DNA of 64,000 bases, from the NCBI GenBank assembly GCA_002148405.1, contig MUGG01000212.1, forward strand, positions 1-64,000, given 5' to 3'. Positions 25,711-35,123 of the stretch are shown here, one piece after another. Numbering within the stretch: position 1 is the stretch's first letter; each line of letters opens with the position of its first letter. Source of the stretch: Alkalinema sp. CACIAM 70d. GTDB taxonomy: Bacteria > Cyanobacteriota > Cyanobacteriia > Leptolyngbyales > Leptolyngbyaceae. The notes under the pieces were generated by a model. It saw nothing but the letters and a program-made list of their open reading frames with translations, was not told the DNA's origin and did not search any database. The position numbers were made by a program, and so were the translations under genes.

Positions 25711-27360
25711 CTACTGACCTAGATTCACTCGGCTCCGGAAGCGCGTAAATCCAAAATTAGCGCCAGGATTGCTAGAAAGGGTATTTAACCCATAAATCAG
25801 TGAACCGTTGGGATTGCTCTGATTGGTGCAAGCATTGCCGCTGGGTAAGGGCTGCAAAGGACTTAAGAAGGATCCTGCTGAGGTGGGGGCGCTATTGTTT
25901 TGGCTGAGGACGCTACTGCTTGGAACATAGGTAGTGCCATCCGGAATCTGGTCACAGAGATTCACATTGAAAATCGGTTGGTTGCCATCGGCTAAATAGT
26001 AAATCGTGTATTCGATGTCGTCACCCGATCGCAAGGCGTCACTGGCATTGACATTCAGCAGGCCGATCGGAGCGCCTGTAGACAGTTGATTCCACCCCAA
26101 AGCTGTATCATCTTCAGTACTCGGATCATTGACGAACTGGTTGAATTCCGTCCGGACTCCGTTTCGAATAATAGCGGTAACTCGTTTCACTAAACGTAAA
26201 CGCTGCACCACTTGACCACTGGGGGGTGGCGGTGGCGGTGGGGGCGGCGGGGTTGTGAGATCACTAATCGCTAAGTTACGCAGTTCATGGATGGCGGTGG
26301 AAAAGCCCGTTGAAGCTGCAAACCCAACTTTGAGTGAAGCGGGTACCGGCGGCTGACCGGGTACATTTTTCAGATCTAATTGATTGACGACGGTTTGATA
26401 GGCGGTTCCGGTGCCAGTAAAGTCAATTTCGACGGTCAGAATGCTGTCGGGTGTCAGGGTAATGCGAACTCGCCGGGGGGTCACCGCCGATCGCAGAGTA
26501 TTGGTATTCACCGTAGCGGCATCGTCAATACTAGTACCCAAGTTTTGACCCTCAATATAGGTATACCCTCCTAATCCATTTCCGGCTCCTCGTAGTGCTA
26601 CGGAGTCGGGTGATTGGCCAATTCCACCCGTCCGTCCCTGGGTGCCGTTGGAAAAATTGCCAAACTCATCGAACCCGATGCCAATATAGCCACCCGCCAC
26701 CCCCGGTGTATCACTGGAACTACCTCCAGCAATGGTTTCTTGGGCATAGCCAAGCGAACCTCCAAACGCACCAGGGGTCGGATTAGCGACGCTTCCGTCA
26801 ATGAGAAAGAAACTTAAGCCATCGGCACCGGGGGGAAGCACGTTGCTCCGTCCGTTGTAGATGAAGAAATCAAATTCAATCCGTAGGCCGTTACTAGTGG
26901 GAAATGCTTGGTTGAGAATGATCGATCCCCGTTCTCCCTGGGTATTAAAGTTCCGCCCTTGATCGATAAAACCGACTCGGTTAGAGGTGAGACGCAAAGC
27001 ACCTGTTCCAGGGCCATCTACCCCGCTGGGGGGCAGTCCTTCTAATCCGGCAGCGCAGCCCGGTAAGCTGGGATCAGCCGGGTTGGGATTGCCCGTGAGA
27101 CAAACACTAGGGCCTTTGACAACGCCATCGATCGTGGTGGTATTGTCACTGCCTACGATGCGATAGAGTCCTGGATTGGTTAGGGTACTGCCTGTAAAGG
27201 TTTCTTGGAACAAAGCGGTTTGGGCCTGGGCCGATCGCGGGAGGAGAACCAGGCCACAGGCGAAGGGCACTAGGGCAAATAACCGGGTGATGCGTTGCTG
27301 AGTCAGGCGTTGCTGAGTCAGGTGTTGCACAGGGTGTTGCACAGACTTAGGGTTTCTCAC
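25711..27360 (-). CDS. Secreted lectin-like protein with C-terminal DUF11-type domain
   Basis: 549 aa from GTG 27360. That start has GAGG about 8 nt upstream and lies 10 bp after the stop of the preceding gene; the longer ATG frame (27507) would overlap that gene by 137 bp. A signal peptide (LFALVPFACGLVLLPRSAQAQ) follows a basic, duplicated Gln/Arg-rich N-terminus. Residues about 50-330 resemble an L-type (legume-like) lectin fold, starting ALFQETFTGS. A poly-Pro spacer leads to a DUF11-like domain (SGDDIEYTIYYLADGNQPIFNVNLCDQIPDGT). It is the last gene of a four-gene surface operon and is probably exported and carbohydrate-binding. Confidence 0.8.
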   Translation of the reverse strand: MRNPKSVQHPVQHLTQQRLTQQRITRLFALVPFACGLVLLPRSAQAQTALFQETFTGSTLTNPGLYRIVGSDNTTTIDGVVKGPSVCLTGNPNPADPSLPGCAAGLEGLPPSGVDGPGTGALRLTSNRVGFIDQGRNFNTQGERGSIILNQAFPTSNGLRIEFDFFIYNGRSNVLPPGADGLSFFLIDGSVANPTPGAFGGSLGYAQETIAGGSSSDTPGVAGGYIGIGFDEFGNFSNGTQGRTGGIGQSPDSVALRGAGNGLGGYTYIEGQNLGTSIDDAATVNTNTLRSAVTPRRVRITLTPDSILTVEIDFTGTGTAYQTVVNQLDLKNVPGQPPVPASLKVGFAASTGFSTAIHELRNLAISDLTTPPPPPPPPPPSGQVVQRLRLVKRVTAIIRNGVRTEFNQFVNDPSTEDDTALGWNQLSTGAPIGLLNVNASDALRSGDDIEYTIYYLADGNQPIFNVNLCDQIPDGTTYVPSSSVLSQNNSAPTSAGSFLSPLQPLPSGNACTNQSNPNGSLIYGLNTLSSNPGANFGFTRFRSRVNLGQ

Positions 27361-27370
27361 GGTTCCATCC

Positions 27371-29455
27371 TCACGGTTCGATTTGCAGGTCGTCTTCCTG
27401 CACAATGACTTCAATATCACGAATATCTTTGTAGATAATTTCCGTTCGCCGATCGCGGGCGTAATCGAGTTTCCGGGAACCGTCGGAGAGGCGTTGCCGT
27501 TCCCCAAAGGTGCGAATGGTCATACGGCTGGGGTCGATGCCCTTACGAAGCAAATAATTCCGAACAGACAAGGCACGGCGTTTGCCCAGTTCAATATTGT
27601 ACGCATCACTGGCGCGGGGATCGGTGTGGCCATGGAGGTCGATGATGATTGTGGGATTGGCTTTGAGAACGGCTGCTACTTTATCTAAAACTTGAGCACT
27701 GCGATCGCTGATGAAGGACTTATCCAGCGCAAAGTGGATATTTCTGGGAACCTTTAAGCGAATCGGCTCCGGCGGCTGTACAGGCGGTGGCTGTACGGGG
27801 GGCTTAGGGGGCTCTGGGGGCGAAACGCAAACGGGTGGGGTGGCTGGAGCCAGATTATCAGGGATGGCTTGGCCGATCGTCGCGTTGATCGCCGGTTCCG
27901 AGGTGCCGTACTGGGGATGGTGGGCGATCGCGCTAATGCGATCGCCATTTTTCAACCCACTTTTAACGGTGGCGTAGAACTTACCATTTTTGATTTCGCT
28001 AATGGTTAACAGCGAGGTTCCTAGCGCCCCGGCGTCTGTGGGTTTGTCTTTGACTTGATAAATTTCAACGGTAGACCCCTCATCGGCAGTACCGGATAGG
28101 ACAACGGCATCGCCTTGCATTGGAATTTGCCGTTGATCAAATTGCGGGGCATTAATCGCTGCATTACCCGTATCGCGGCGACGATTGGGACTGTTACGAT
28201 CGGGATTTAAGCCATCGCCCCGTTGATAATCGGAGACATCGGTATTGTGTTGGGTGTTGAGATCAATGCTCAGCCCTTCCAGATCACTGAACTGATTACG
28301 CTCGATCAAATTACCCACACTCGCAGGGGCGGCAGCGACAACAACCCCCGCAGCGGTTTGGTGCTGAATCGTGTTTTGAGTCACGTGATGCCGATTGCCC
28401 ATTAGGTAAACCGCAGCACGACGTAACCGACGACCGTTGTACACGATCGAATTTTCGTAAATGTTGATTGAGCCGTCGGGCTTGAACAAATAAATGCCGC
28501 TACCATCGTTACCACAAATGTGGTTGCCAGTGATGTCCGTACGATCGACCTTACCTTCCAAGCGAATAGCGTCGGGCATACCTGCAATGCCATTGCCAGT
28601 AATCACATTTTGCGTAATTAACGTGTTTTCTGCTTTGACTCCAGTAATAATGGCACTGCTGTCATGGTTGGCAATCCAGTTATTGCGAATCGTGGTTCCC
28701 GTACTGTTAAACACAGATACGCCAAAGGCCGAGGTGCGATCAGGCATGGATTGGTCAGGCCGAATCCCCAGCCAGTTGTTTTCAATCAAGATATTTTTCG
28801 GCGGAATGTCCCGATCGTAAAAGGGCGCATTGCTGGCGGGGGGCTGCTGGGTACGGGTGTCCGGCGGGGGCGAAAGGTGGGCGATGAAAATATCCGCTGG
28901 CGGCGTACTGGCGGTTTCCCCGTGGCTGGAGGTGAAGCCGTAGAGACTCAGACCGCGAATGGTGACATTATCGCTGGTAATCGTCAGGCCGCGCAGAACT
29001 TCCACTCCGTTCGCTGGGGTAATTTCAACGATCGGTTGGCGTAGGTTGGCATTTTGGGCCAGAACAGCCCGATCTCCCGCGTAGCCCGCTTGGGTTGTAC
29101 CGTCGATCGTTAGGGAACGCTTAATTTCTGGCAGGGCTTGCTGTAATTTGATGATGGTTTGTCCTGGAGGAAGCTGGAACCCGATCGTCACCAGCGGTGG
29201 TTGCCCGGAGGGACTCGTGGGTAGCGTAATCAGTTGCTGTTCTGCTGGACTGAGTTTCTCAGGGGCCAGATCGCCGTTGGCAAAGCTGATGGCCTCCCGC
29301 AGGGTCAAGCGATCGTCGGGGGCGATCGTGTCGTCTGCACTATTGACCGTTAACACGGCTGCCTCGATCGGATTGGCCATGGCTGCGTTCGGTGAAACGA
29401 GCGTTGGCGCAAGGTAGGCGAGTAAACTTGCAAATCCTAGGAAGTGAATCTTCAT
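27371..29455 (-). CDS. Beta-helix surface protein with C-terminal OmpA domain
   Basis: A 694-aa protein. It has a signal peptide at about residues 1-27. Residues about 130-420 are a right-handed beta-helix with repeated ENNWLGI/RNNWIAN/TGNHICGN-type rungs, as in parallel-helix adhesins and polysaccharide-active proteins. An Ig-like segment comes before a Pro-rich linker (about 550-570). The C-terminal 110 residues are an OmpA-type peptidoglycan-binding domain (HGHTDPRASDAYN, GKRRALSVRNYL). The OmpA end anchors it to the cell wall while the helix can face outward. Its ATG overlaps the upstream stop by 4 bp, showing tight coupling to the barrel gene. Confidence 0.88.
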   Translation of the reverse strand: MKIHFLGFASLLAYLAPTLVSPNAAMANPIEAAVLTVNSADDTIAPDDRLTLREAISFANGDLAPEKLSPAEQQLITLPTSPSGQPPLVTIGFQLPPGQTIIKLQQALPEIKRSLTIDGTTQAGYAGDRAVLAQNANLRQPIVEITPANGVEVLRGLTITSDNVTIRGLSLYGFTSSHGETASTPPADIFIAHLSPPPDTRTQQPPASNAPFYDRDIPPKNILIENNWLGIRPDQSMPDRTSAFGVSVFNSTGTTIRNNWIANHDSSAIITGVKAENTLITQNVITGNGIAGMPDAIRLEGKVDRTDITGNHICGNDGSGIYLFKPDGSINIYENSIVYNGRRLRRAAVYLMGNRHHVTQNTIQHQTAAGVVVAAAPASVGNLIERNQFSDLEGLSIDLNTQHNTDVSDYQRGDGLNPDRNSPNRRRDTGNAAINAPQFDQRQIPMQGDAVVLSGTADEGSTVEIYQVKDKPTDAGALGTSLLTISEIKNGKFYATVKSGLKNGDRISAIAHHPQYGTSEPAINATIGQAIPDNLAPATPPVCVSPPEPPKPPVQPPPVQPPEPIRLKVPRNIHFALDKSFISDRSAQVLDKVAAVLKANPTIIIDLHGHTDPRASDAYNIELGKRRALSVRNYLLRKGIDPSRMTIRTFGERQRLSDGSRKLDYARDRRTEIIYKDIRDIEVIVQEDDLQIEP

Positions 29456-32400
29456 TGTGCACCCTCCGCCAACAATTTTTCCATACGAGTCAATCCGTTA
29501 AAAAGCTTGATCTCTCCAGATTTTGGTTTTGCGGTCAATTGAGACAATAGATCTGGGGATGGCTGTGATAACGTCTGGGGTAATGGGGAAGAGAGCGTTG
29601 GCGGTGACGGCGCGATCGCTGGACTGAAGGACGCTTCCGAGACGCTCAAGGGCGGGTTGGGTTTTTGAGTAATCACGGATTCCTGCTGTTGTTTGGGCGC
29701 AATGCGTTGGCGACCGAAGCCAAACAGATCGTTCAACTTCACCGACAGGGCAACATATGGCCCACCCCGCGATCGCGAACCATCAAAATCAATGTCATCG
29801 GTGCGTCCAAAACTATAACCTGCGGCCACCCTGAGGTTGGGTGTGATGTAATAGCCTGCTTCTAGAAGGAAGCCCAACTCATCGCTACTGGTTTGGGTTT
29901 GGTGAATCCAGCGTACCTCGCCGACCAGATCCCAGTTGTAGCCCAGTTTGTAGCCCGCCCGGAATTGCGTCAGCGTGGTTGTATTTTTGCCAACGAGATC
30001 CCGTGCTAGGTAGGAGGTGGTCGATCGCAGGGCAAATTTGCTGTAGAACTCCCAGCGGAAACTCGGTGCGTAGATTAACTCCACAGCTCCCAGGTGCACC
30101 TTCGAGCCTGACCCCACGCCGAATAGCAGCGTACTGGGGCTAATGTCGGGATTTTCGCGATATTCATAGCGCAGCAGGGCATTAAAGCGATCGTCGTTGG
30201 GATCGCGATAGGCCAGTCCTAGTTTGAGATTTTTCGTATCCCCCAGGCCGACGATCGTTTGGTTGGCGTAATTGGCCTGCTGGAAGCGTCCCAGCACAGT
30301 CAGGGCGGGTGACACCTTGCCAACGGCGGCGGCGGAAATCACCATATTGTTGCCTTCGCTGGAGTTGCGCTTTTCAAAGCGGGCGCTGGCCTTGAAATTA
30401 GGATTGTCAGTATATTCAAAGCCAATGCTGTAGCTATCACCGGAGGTGACACCCAGAGAGGCCGCATTCTGCCCGACGGCGTAGGGCTGGGCGTACTGTT
30501 GCCCGGTGCCTGTATAGGTAAAGATGTCGCCAAAGATCCGCTCGTAGGCCAGATTCATCCGCAGTCCTGGTGACAGCTTGAACTGGTGCTGCAAGCCGAT
30601 CGCCCCTTGGCTCGACCAACCGTTAATCCCATTCAACACGGAATAGCGTCCGGTTAGGGTCGTATCTTCGCTGAGCTTTTGATCGACTAGCGTTTCAAAG
30701 GTCGTCAGGGAATTGCGGGCAAAGTCTCCGCCGGAGAGGAACTGCTGGGCCACCCGCAGCGTAACGCCGGGAAAGGCTTTCCAATCGAGGCCCACGGTGG
30801 TGCGATCGGGATAGAGGGGATCGCGCTGTCCGCCGAGGCTCAGTTCGTTCTGGACTCGGAAAAGTAAGGTGTCGGTGATCGGATAGGTAAATCGCGACAC
30901 CAGTTGATTACTATCCTCCGTCAGGCGATTGGCGATGCGATCTTCGCGGGTGCGATTGACCCAATCCAGGCTGAGGGAGGCCGTGCCAAACTTTTGGGCC
31001 ACGCCTGCACTAATCGTCGTCAGGGAATTATCCACCGGGCTACCGGGGGGCGCTTGTACCCCTGGTTCAAACAGTGACTCAAAGACTGTGCGTACCTGGG
31101 TGGCGATGCCGTAGTTAATTTCCCGATCGACCCGCGCTTGGAATTGCGTCGAGTCGCTCACTTTGGCGGCGAACTCGGCCCCGTAGCGGGTTTGTCCCGG
31201 TGCAAAGCTGAAGGTTGCATTGTTGGCAAAGCCTTCGTCTACGGATTTGTAGTAGGCGCGGGCGGCGATATCGGGCGAAAACTGCGCGATCGCTTCCACG
31301 CGATAGGCAGTACCGCTGACATAGCCAAAGGGGGAATTGTTATTCGATCGGGCAAACTCCGCCACAATACGACTGGATTTACCAAGGGAAATTTGGGCAT
31401 CGGCTCCGTAGAGTTCAAAGTCCTGTCCCCCCAGATCTTCCCGCAGGTAGGACGTGGCTAACCAGCTTTCCTGACCCAATCCTCGGGCGAGATTGTATTG
31501 CAATCGACCGGCGTAGAGCTTGGTGTCATTATCTCCCCCATCGTACTGATAGGTCACGACAATCCGCCGCACCAACGTTTGGCCAAATAGATCTGCCTCC
31601 GTTTGTAGAACGGGTTTGCGGAAGATTAATGCGCCGCGATCGTAATCAATTTCGTAATCGCGATTGCGGGATAAATTTAGCCGTTTAACAACAGTGCCGG
31701 GACGATTTAACTCCTCAGTTTCAATGAAAACGTTTTCACTCCCGGCTAGGACTAAGCGTCGCGATAGGAAATAGTAGCCACTGGTGCCATTGGGGGCGAT
31801 CGTATCTCGCTGGAAACCCTGCAAGTTATTGCCATACATTAGTGTGGCTTGCAGGTTGCCCAAGTTGTAATTACCCTTAAAGCCGTGCAGCGATCGTTGC
31901 GTGGCGGTGAACAGTTGGGAGGGACGGGCAAACTCGTCGGTTTTGTAATCCCCCCACATGAAGTAGTCCGAACCTGCGTCCGGCACCGGAGAAGTGCGTT
32001 CAAACTTGAGGAACACACTGTCGATCGACGGTGTTAGGAAATCAACCGTAGAGCTATCACCATAGACGGGATAGACCTGATCGCAAAACTGATCGGCTCG
32101 GAATAAGCTAGTTGTGCCTGAACAGGTTTCGTTGAGGTTGCGTTGACTGTTGTAGGCTCCGGTAAAAAGCCAATCGCCTACAGTGCCGATCGCGAAGACC
32201 GCAGCGTTGGCTTCTACGGCGGTTCCAGTCAAATCATCCCGCAGAAAGTCCCGAAAGCTGCCGTAGTAGTTCGTCCCCGCCGCCCCGATCCGCAGATTCA
32301 GGGTTCCGGAGACGAGGGCAGGCCGCAGGTTGGTGATGAACTCCACCGACGTGTAGACTTCCACAGGTGTGGACGGCGGTAGGGAAAATTTTGCTGCCGG

Positions 32401-33111
32401 GATGTTAGCGTTTTGCTGGGGTTGGATCACTTGATCGAGCCCTGCACGGATCCGTACTCTTTGGGGGATGAGATTGGCCTGCAAGTCCACGCTGAACTCG
32501 CCATTGCGGGCCATAACTTGAAATCCGGCCAGATCGGTGTCGTAGTCAGCTCCGATAAACTTCCCGGCGGTGGTGGTCAGCGTCACCAAGGCATCTTGGC
32601 TAATAAGGGTACCATTGGCATCCAGAATGCGGCCCGTTAAGCTAACCCGCGATCGGCCATCGGCGGGAATCCGCGAATCACTGCTGGGCGTCAGTTGGAT
32701 CTGACTGGGGGGCAGGACGGTGGGGATCGCCGGTGCCGTAGGCGAGCTGCTGGGCGTGGCTGTGGGTGGATCCAGTGGAGGGCTTTGGGCTAGGGTTTCT
32801 CCAGCCTGTTCTGCTAGGGGCTGTTCTGCCGGGGAGAGGGCGAATAGGGACGCAGGTTCCCCGGAAAGCTCCCCGGAAAGCTCCAGGGCTGGCGGTGCTG
32901 CATCGTCACTGTCGGGGGCCAGCAGATCGGCGGGGTTGGAACTGCCCCAAGTTGCCTGTGCTTCCTCCAGGGAGACAGGTGAAGCCGTCGTCGCTTCCGA
33001 TTGAGAGCCCAGGGGCCGATCGGTGGCTTGGGTTTGACCGACGGCAGGTTTGCTGGCGAAGCTAAGTGCGAAGGTGCCTAGGAGGCTGATCAAAACGGTA
33101 GAAGCCTTCAT
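29452..33111 (-). CDS. Large outer-membrane beta-barrel protein with invasin/Big-1-like domain
   Basis: A 1219-aa protein. A signal peptide at about residues 1-25 is followed by a Pro/Ala/Ser-rich region to about 140, a Big-1/invasin-like Ig domain at about 150-235 (SLTGRILDANGTLISQDA), and a long barrel from about 260 to 1130 rich in alternating aromatic strands. The barrel segment has a VYGDSSTVDFLTP motif. The C-terminal tail is Pro/Ser/Gln-rich. It overlaps the next gene by 4 bp and the preceding one by 1 bp, so all are one transcript. No TonB box or plug is obvious. It is best called a surface barrel of unknown cargo, perhaps an export or adhesion platform. Confidence 0.82.
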   Translation of the reverse strand: MKASTVLISLLGTFALSFASKPAVGQTQATDRPLGSQSEATTASPVSLEEAQATWGSSNPADLLAPDSDDAAPPALELSGELSGEPASLFALSPAEQPLAEQAGETLAQSPPLDPPTATPSSSPTAPAIPTVLPPSQIQLTPSSDSRIPADGRSRVSLTGRILDANGTLISQDALVTLTTTAGKFIGADYDTDLAGFQVMARNGEFSVDLQANLIPQRVRIRAGLDQVIQPQQNANIPAAKFSLPPSTPVEVYTSVEFITNLRPALVSGTLNLRIGAAGTNYYGSFRDFLRDDLTGTAVEANAAVFAIGTVGDWLFTGAYNSQRNLNETCSGTTSLFRADQFCDQVYPVYGDSSTVDFLTPSIDSVFLKFERTSPVPDAGSDYFMWGDYKTDEFARPSQLFTATQRSLHGFKGNYNLGNLQATLMYGNNLQGFQRDTIAPNGTSGYYFLSRRLVLAGSENVFIETEELNRPGTVVKRLNLSRNRDYEIDYDRGALIFRKPVLQTEADLFGQTLVRRIVVTYQYDGGDNDTKLYAGRLQYNLARGLGQESWLATSYLREDLGGQDFELYGADAQISLGKSSRIVAEFARSNNNSPFGYVSGTAYRVEAIAQFSPDIAARAYYKSVDEGFANNATFSFAPGQTRYGAEFAAKVSDSTQFQARVDREINYGIATQVRTVFESLFEPGVQAPPGSPVDNSLTTISAGVAQKFGTASLSLDWVNRTREDRIANRLTEDSNQLVSRFTYPITDTLLFRVQNELSLGGQRDPLYPDRTTVGLDWKAFPGVTLRVAQQFLSGGDFARNSLTTFETLVDQKLSEDTTLTGRYSVLNGINGWSSQGAIGLQHQFKLSPGLRMNLAYERIFGDIFTYTGTGQQYAQPYAVGQNAASLGVTSGDSYSIGFEYTDNPNFKASARFEKRNSSEGNNMVISAAAVGKVSPALTVLGRFQQANYANQTIVGLGDTKNLKLGLAYRDPNDDRFNALLRYEYRENPDISPSTLLFGVGSGSKVHLGAVELIYAPSFRWEFYSKFALRSTTSYLARDLVGKNTTTLTQFRAGYKLGYNWDLVGEVRWIHQTQTSSDELGFLLEAGYYITPNLRVAAGYSFGRTDDIDFDGSRSRGGPYVALSVKLNDLFGFGRQRIAPKQQQESVITQKPNPPLSVSEASFSPAIAPSPPTLSSPLPQTLSQPSPDLLSQLTAKPKSGEIKLFNGLTRMEKLLAEGAQ

Positions 33112-34106
33112 TATCGTCCCTCCCCAAAGGTGGGTGTGACCGCAAAATTCATCCGTGCGAGGCCACCGGGAGCCAGGTTGACCATGCGGGAGGTGCTGTT
33201 GTTTTCGATGCGGTAGAGATTGGGGGCGATCGTATAACCGGGCAAACTGGTTAGATCCAGTGTGCCGACGTGGGTGCCTGCCAGAACTTGGCTGAGCGAG
33301 AACAAACCATTGCTATCGGTGGTGACGCGGTTGCCATCTTCCATGAACAGAACCGCATTGGGCACGCCCGGTTCTCCCGGTTGTTGCTGCCCGTCAAAGT
33401 TTTTATCCACAAAGACCCGACCGACGATCGTGCCGCAATCCGACAGAATCCCGCGCCGAATCTGGAGCTGGTGACTGGCCGTATTGCTGACATAGCGGCC
33501 TAGGGGATCGGTGCCTTCCGAGACGGCTAGGTTGCGACCATTGCCGCGTATAGCATCGGGGGTGACCAAGGCACCATAGACCAGCGAGAGTGTTTGTTGC
33601 TGAGGAACGAGTGTTCCAGGATAGCGAAAGGTGACGACGCGACCGTTAACGCTTGTAGTGACATTATCCAATGGCGTGAGGGGGGCGTTAGTATTACTGA
33701 TGCCTGCCCGCACGGTATTGGGCAAAAATTGTAACCCTTGGGGTAATGTATCGGTGATCGTGATGTTATTAGCATTAGCAGACCCCGTGTTGCGAATCAA
33801 CAAGCGATAAATGACGGTATCGCCCGGTTCTGCCGCAACCCGATCGCCTGCTTTAATAATTTCTAAAGCAGGACGGTTGATGATGGAGACGATCGCAGGA
33901 ACTTGGGTTGGGTTGGAATTAACGCCTACAGGCGTGGAACCATTGAGGGTTGTGCGAAAGTTAGCAGTGGCGGTGTTGTTAATCGTAATGGGAACTTCAG
34001 CGGCTTGACTGGGGAATCCCAAAGTACCGACTCCCCCCCATAAGCTAATTAAACTTCCCAAACAATACAGCCACCCTCTACCCAACGAATGGGTTTGAAA
34101 AATCAT
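33111..34106 (-). CDS. Secreted DUF11/SdrD-B-like repeat protein
   Basis: A 331-aa protein and the first gene of the surface operon. A signal peptide at about residues 10-35 ends FPSQAAE. Residues about 82-165 are a DUF11 domain (GDTVIYRLLIRNTGSANANNITITDTLPQGL). Residues about 220-315 resemble an SdrD B-like fold (VGRVFVDKNFDGQQQPGEPGVPNAVLFMEDG, with DKNFDG as a likely calcium site). It shares one base with the following barrel gene. It may be displayed or chaperoned by that barrel. No sortase or other anchoring signal is seen. Confidence 0.85.
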   Translation of the reverse strand: MIFQTHSLGRGWLYCLGSLISLWGGVGTLGFPSQAAEVPITINNTATANFRTTLNGSTPVGVNSNPTQVPAIVSIINRPALEIIKAGDRVAAEPGDTVIYRLLIRNTGSANANNITITDTLPQGLQFLPNTVRAGISNTNAPLTPLDNVTTSVNGRVVTFRYPGTLVPQQQTLSLVYGALVTPDAIRGNGRNLAVSEGTDPLGRYVSNTASHQLQIRRGILSDCGTIVGRVFVDKNFDGQQQPGEPGVPNAVLFMEDGNRVTTDSNGLFSLSQVLAGTHVGTLDLTSLPGYTIAPNLYRIENNSTSRMVNLAPGGLARMNFAVTPTFGEGR

Positions 34107-35123
34107 CGAAGATCACCCAATAAAACGGTATAAACGCCCTGATTTAAATAGTTAAAGTGATGCACCCAAAAGTTAATTAAAGTCAAGTAGCGCTTAAAGT
34201 TGATCTATTCATCAATTTAGCGGCAGGATTTCAAAATTAGCAGTAAGCAGTTAACAGGAAAATTCTCTATGATTAATTATCATGGCTAATCCTAATGAGC
34301 TTGATAGATGACTGAATCAAACAGAGCAATCTCCGCTTGTCCAAGAGTGAATTGTTACTGAGCAATCTACGCCGATGAACTAAAGAATGCTAACCGATCA
34401 ATGAAATTGATGATAAAAAGGCATCAGTTGACGAGGTTGAAGATCTGTTTAATAACAAATCCTATACCCTGATCACCTACATCAAGTTCTTCAAAAAATT
34501 AATTTTCTCAAAGCTGGATTCAGCATAAAATTGTCAATCTCAGATGACCTAAATCACACAATCTCGATCGCACAATCATGCACCGCTTCCTATCTTGCCT
34601 CCCTCTATGTGATGGATGGTGTATTGACGAACAGCTATGACGAACAACTATATTGATGGACAGTTGTCATCTATCTATTTTTAAAGGTTACTGGATAATA
34701 CGGATTTAGCACGATCTTCATAGAATTTTCTTGCAAAATTTCACGGATTACTTGATAAGTTGCAACTTTCTAAGCTGACCTTCTACCTATTGCTAGATGA
34801 CGGCTCTACGAAGAAGAGAGAAGCTGATTTTCCAGGATGAGAATGCGTGCTTAGGAGGATATTCTTGCCTACAAAAGGGACGAAGAATCAAGTACGCAAA
34901 ATTGAGCTACTAAGATTGTACTAACGACTAAATCATTTCTCTTATGTCTGCTGCATCCCCCTAGGAGATGAATCAAGCTACGATTGTCCAAGGAGTGCTA
35001 AAGGTTATAGCCTTGGATCTGAGTTCTGGCTTTAGAATTCAGGGCAATCTATAAATGCTGCCTTATAGCAACAAGCTATAGGTGCAATTTCTATTGGTTC
35101 TCTCTTGGTGAAGTCTCTCTGCT
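34107..35123. other. Intergenic region between surface operon and hybrid kinase
   Basis: About 1 kb, AT-rich, with many stops in all frames. No gene, tRNA or clear terminator was found. It must hold the divergent promoters of the surface operon (leftward) and the kinase (rightward). Confidence 0.5.
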
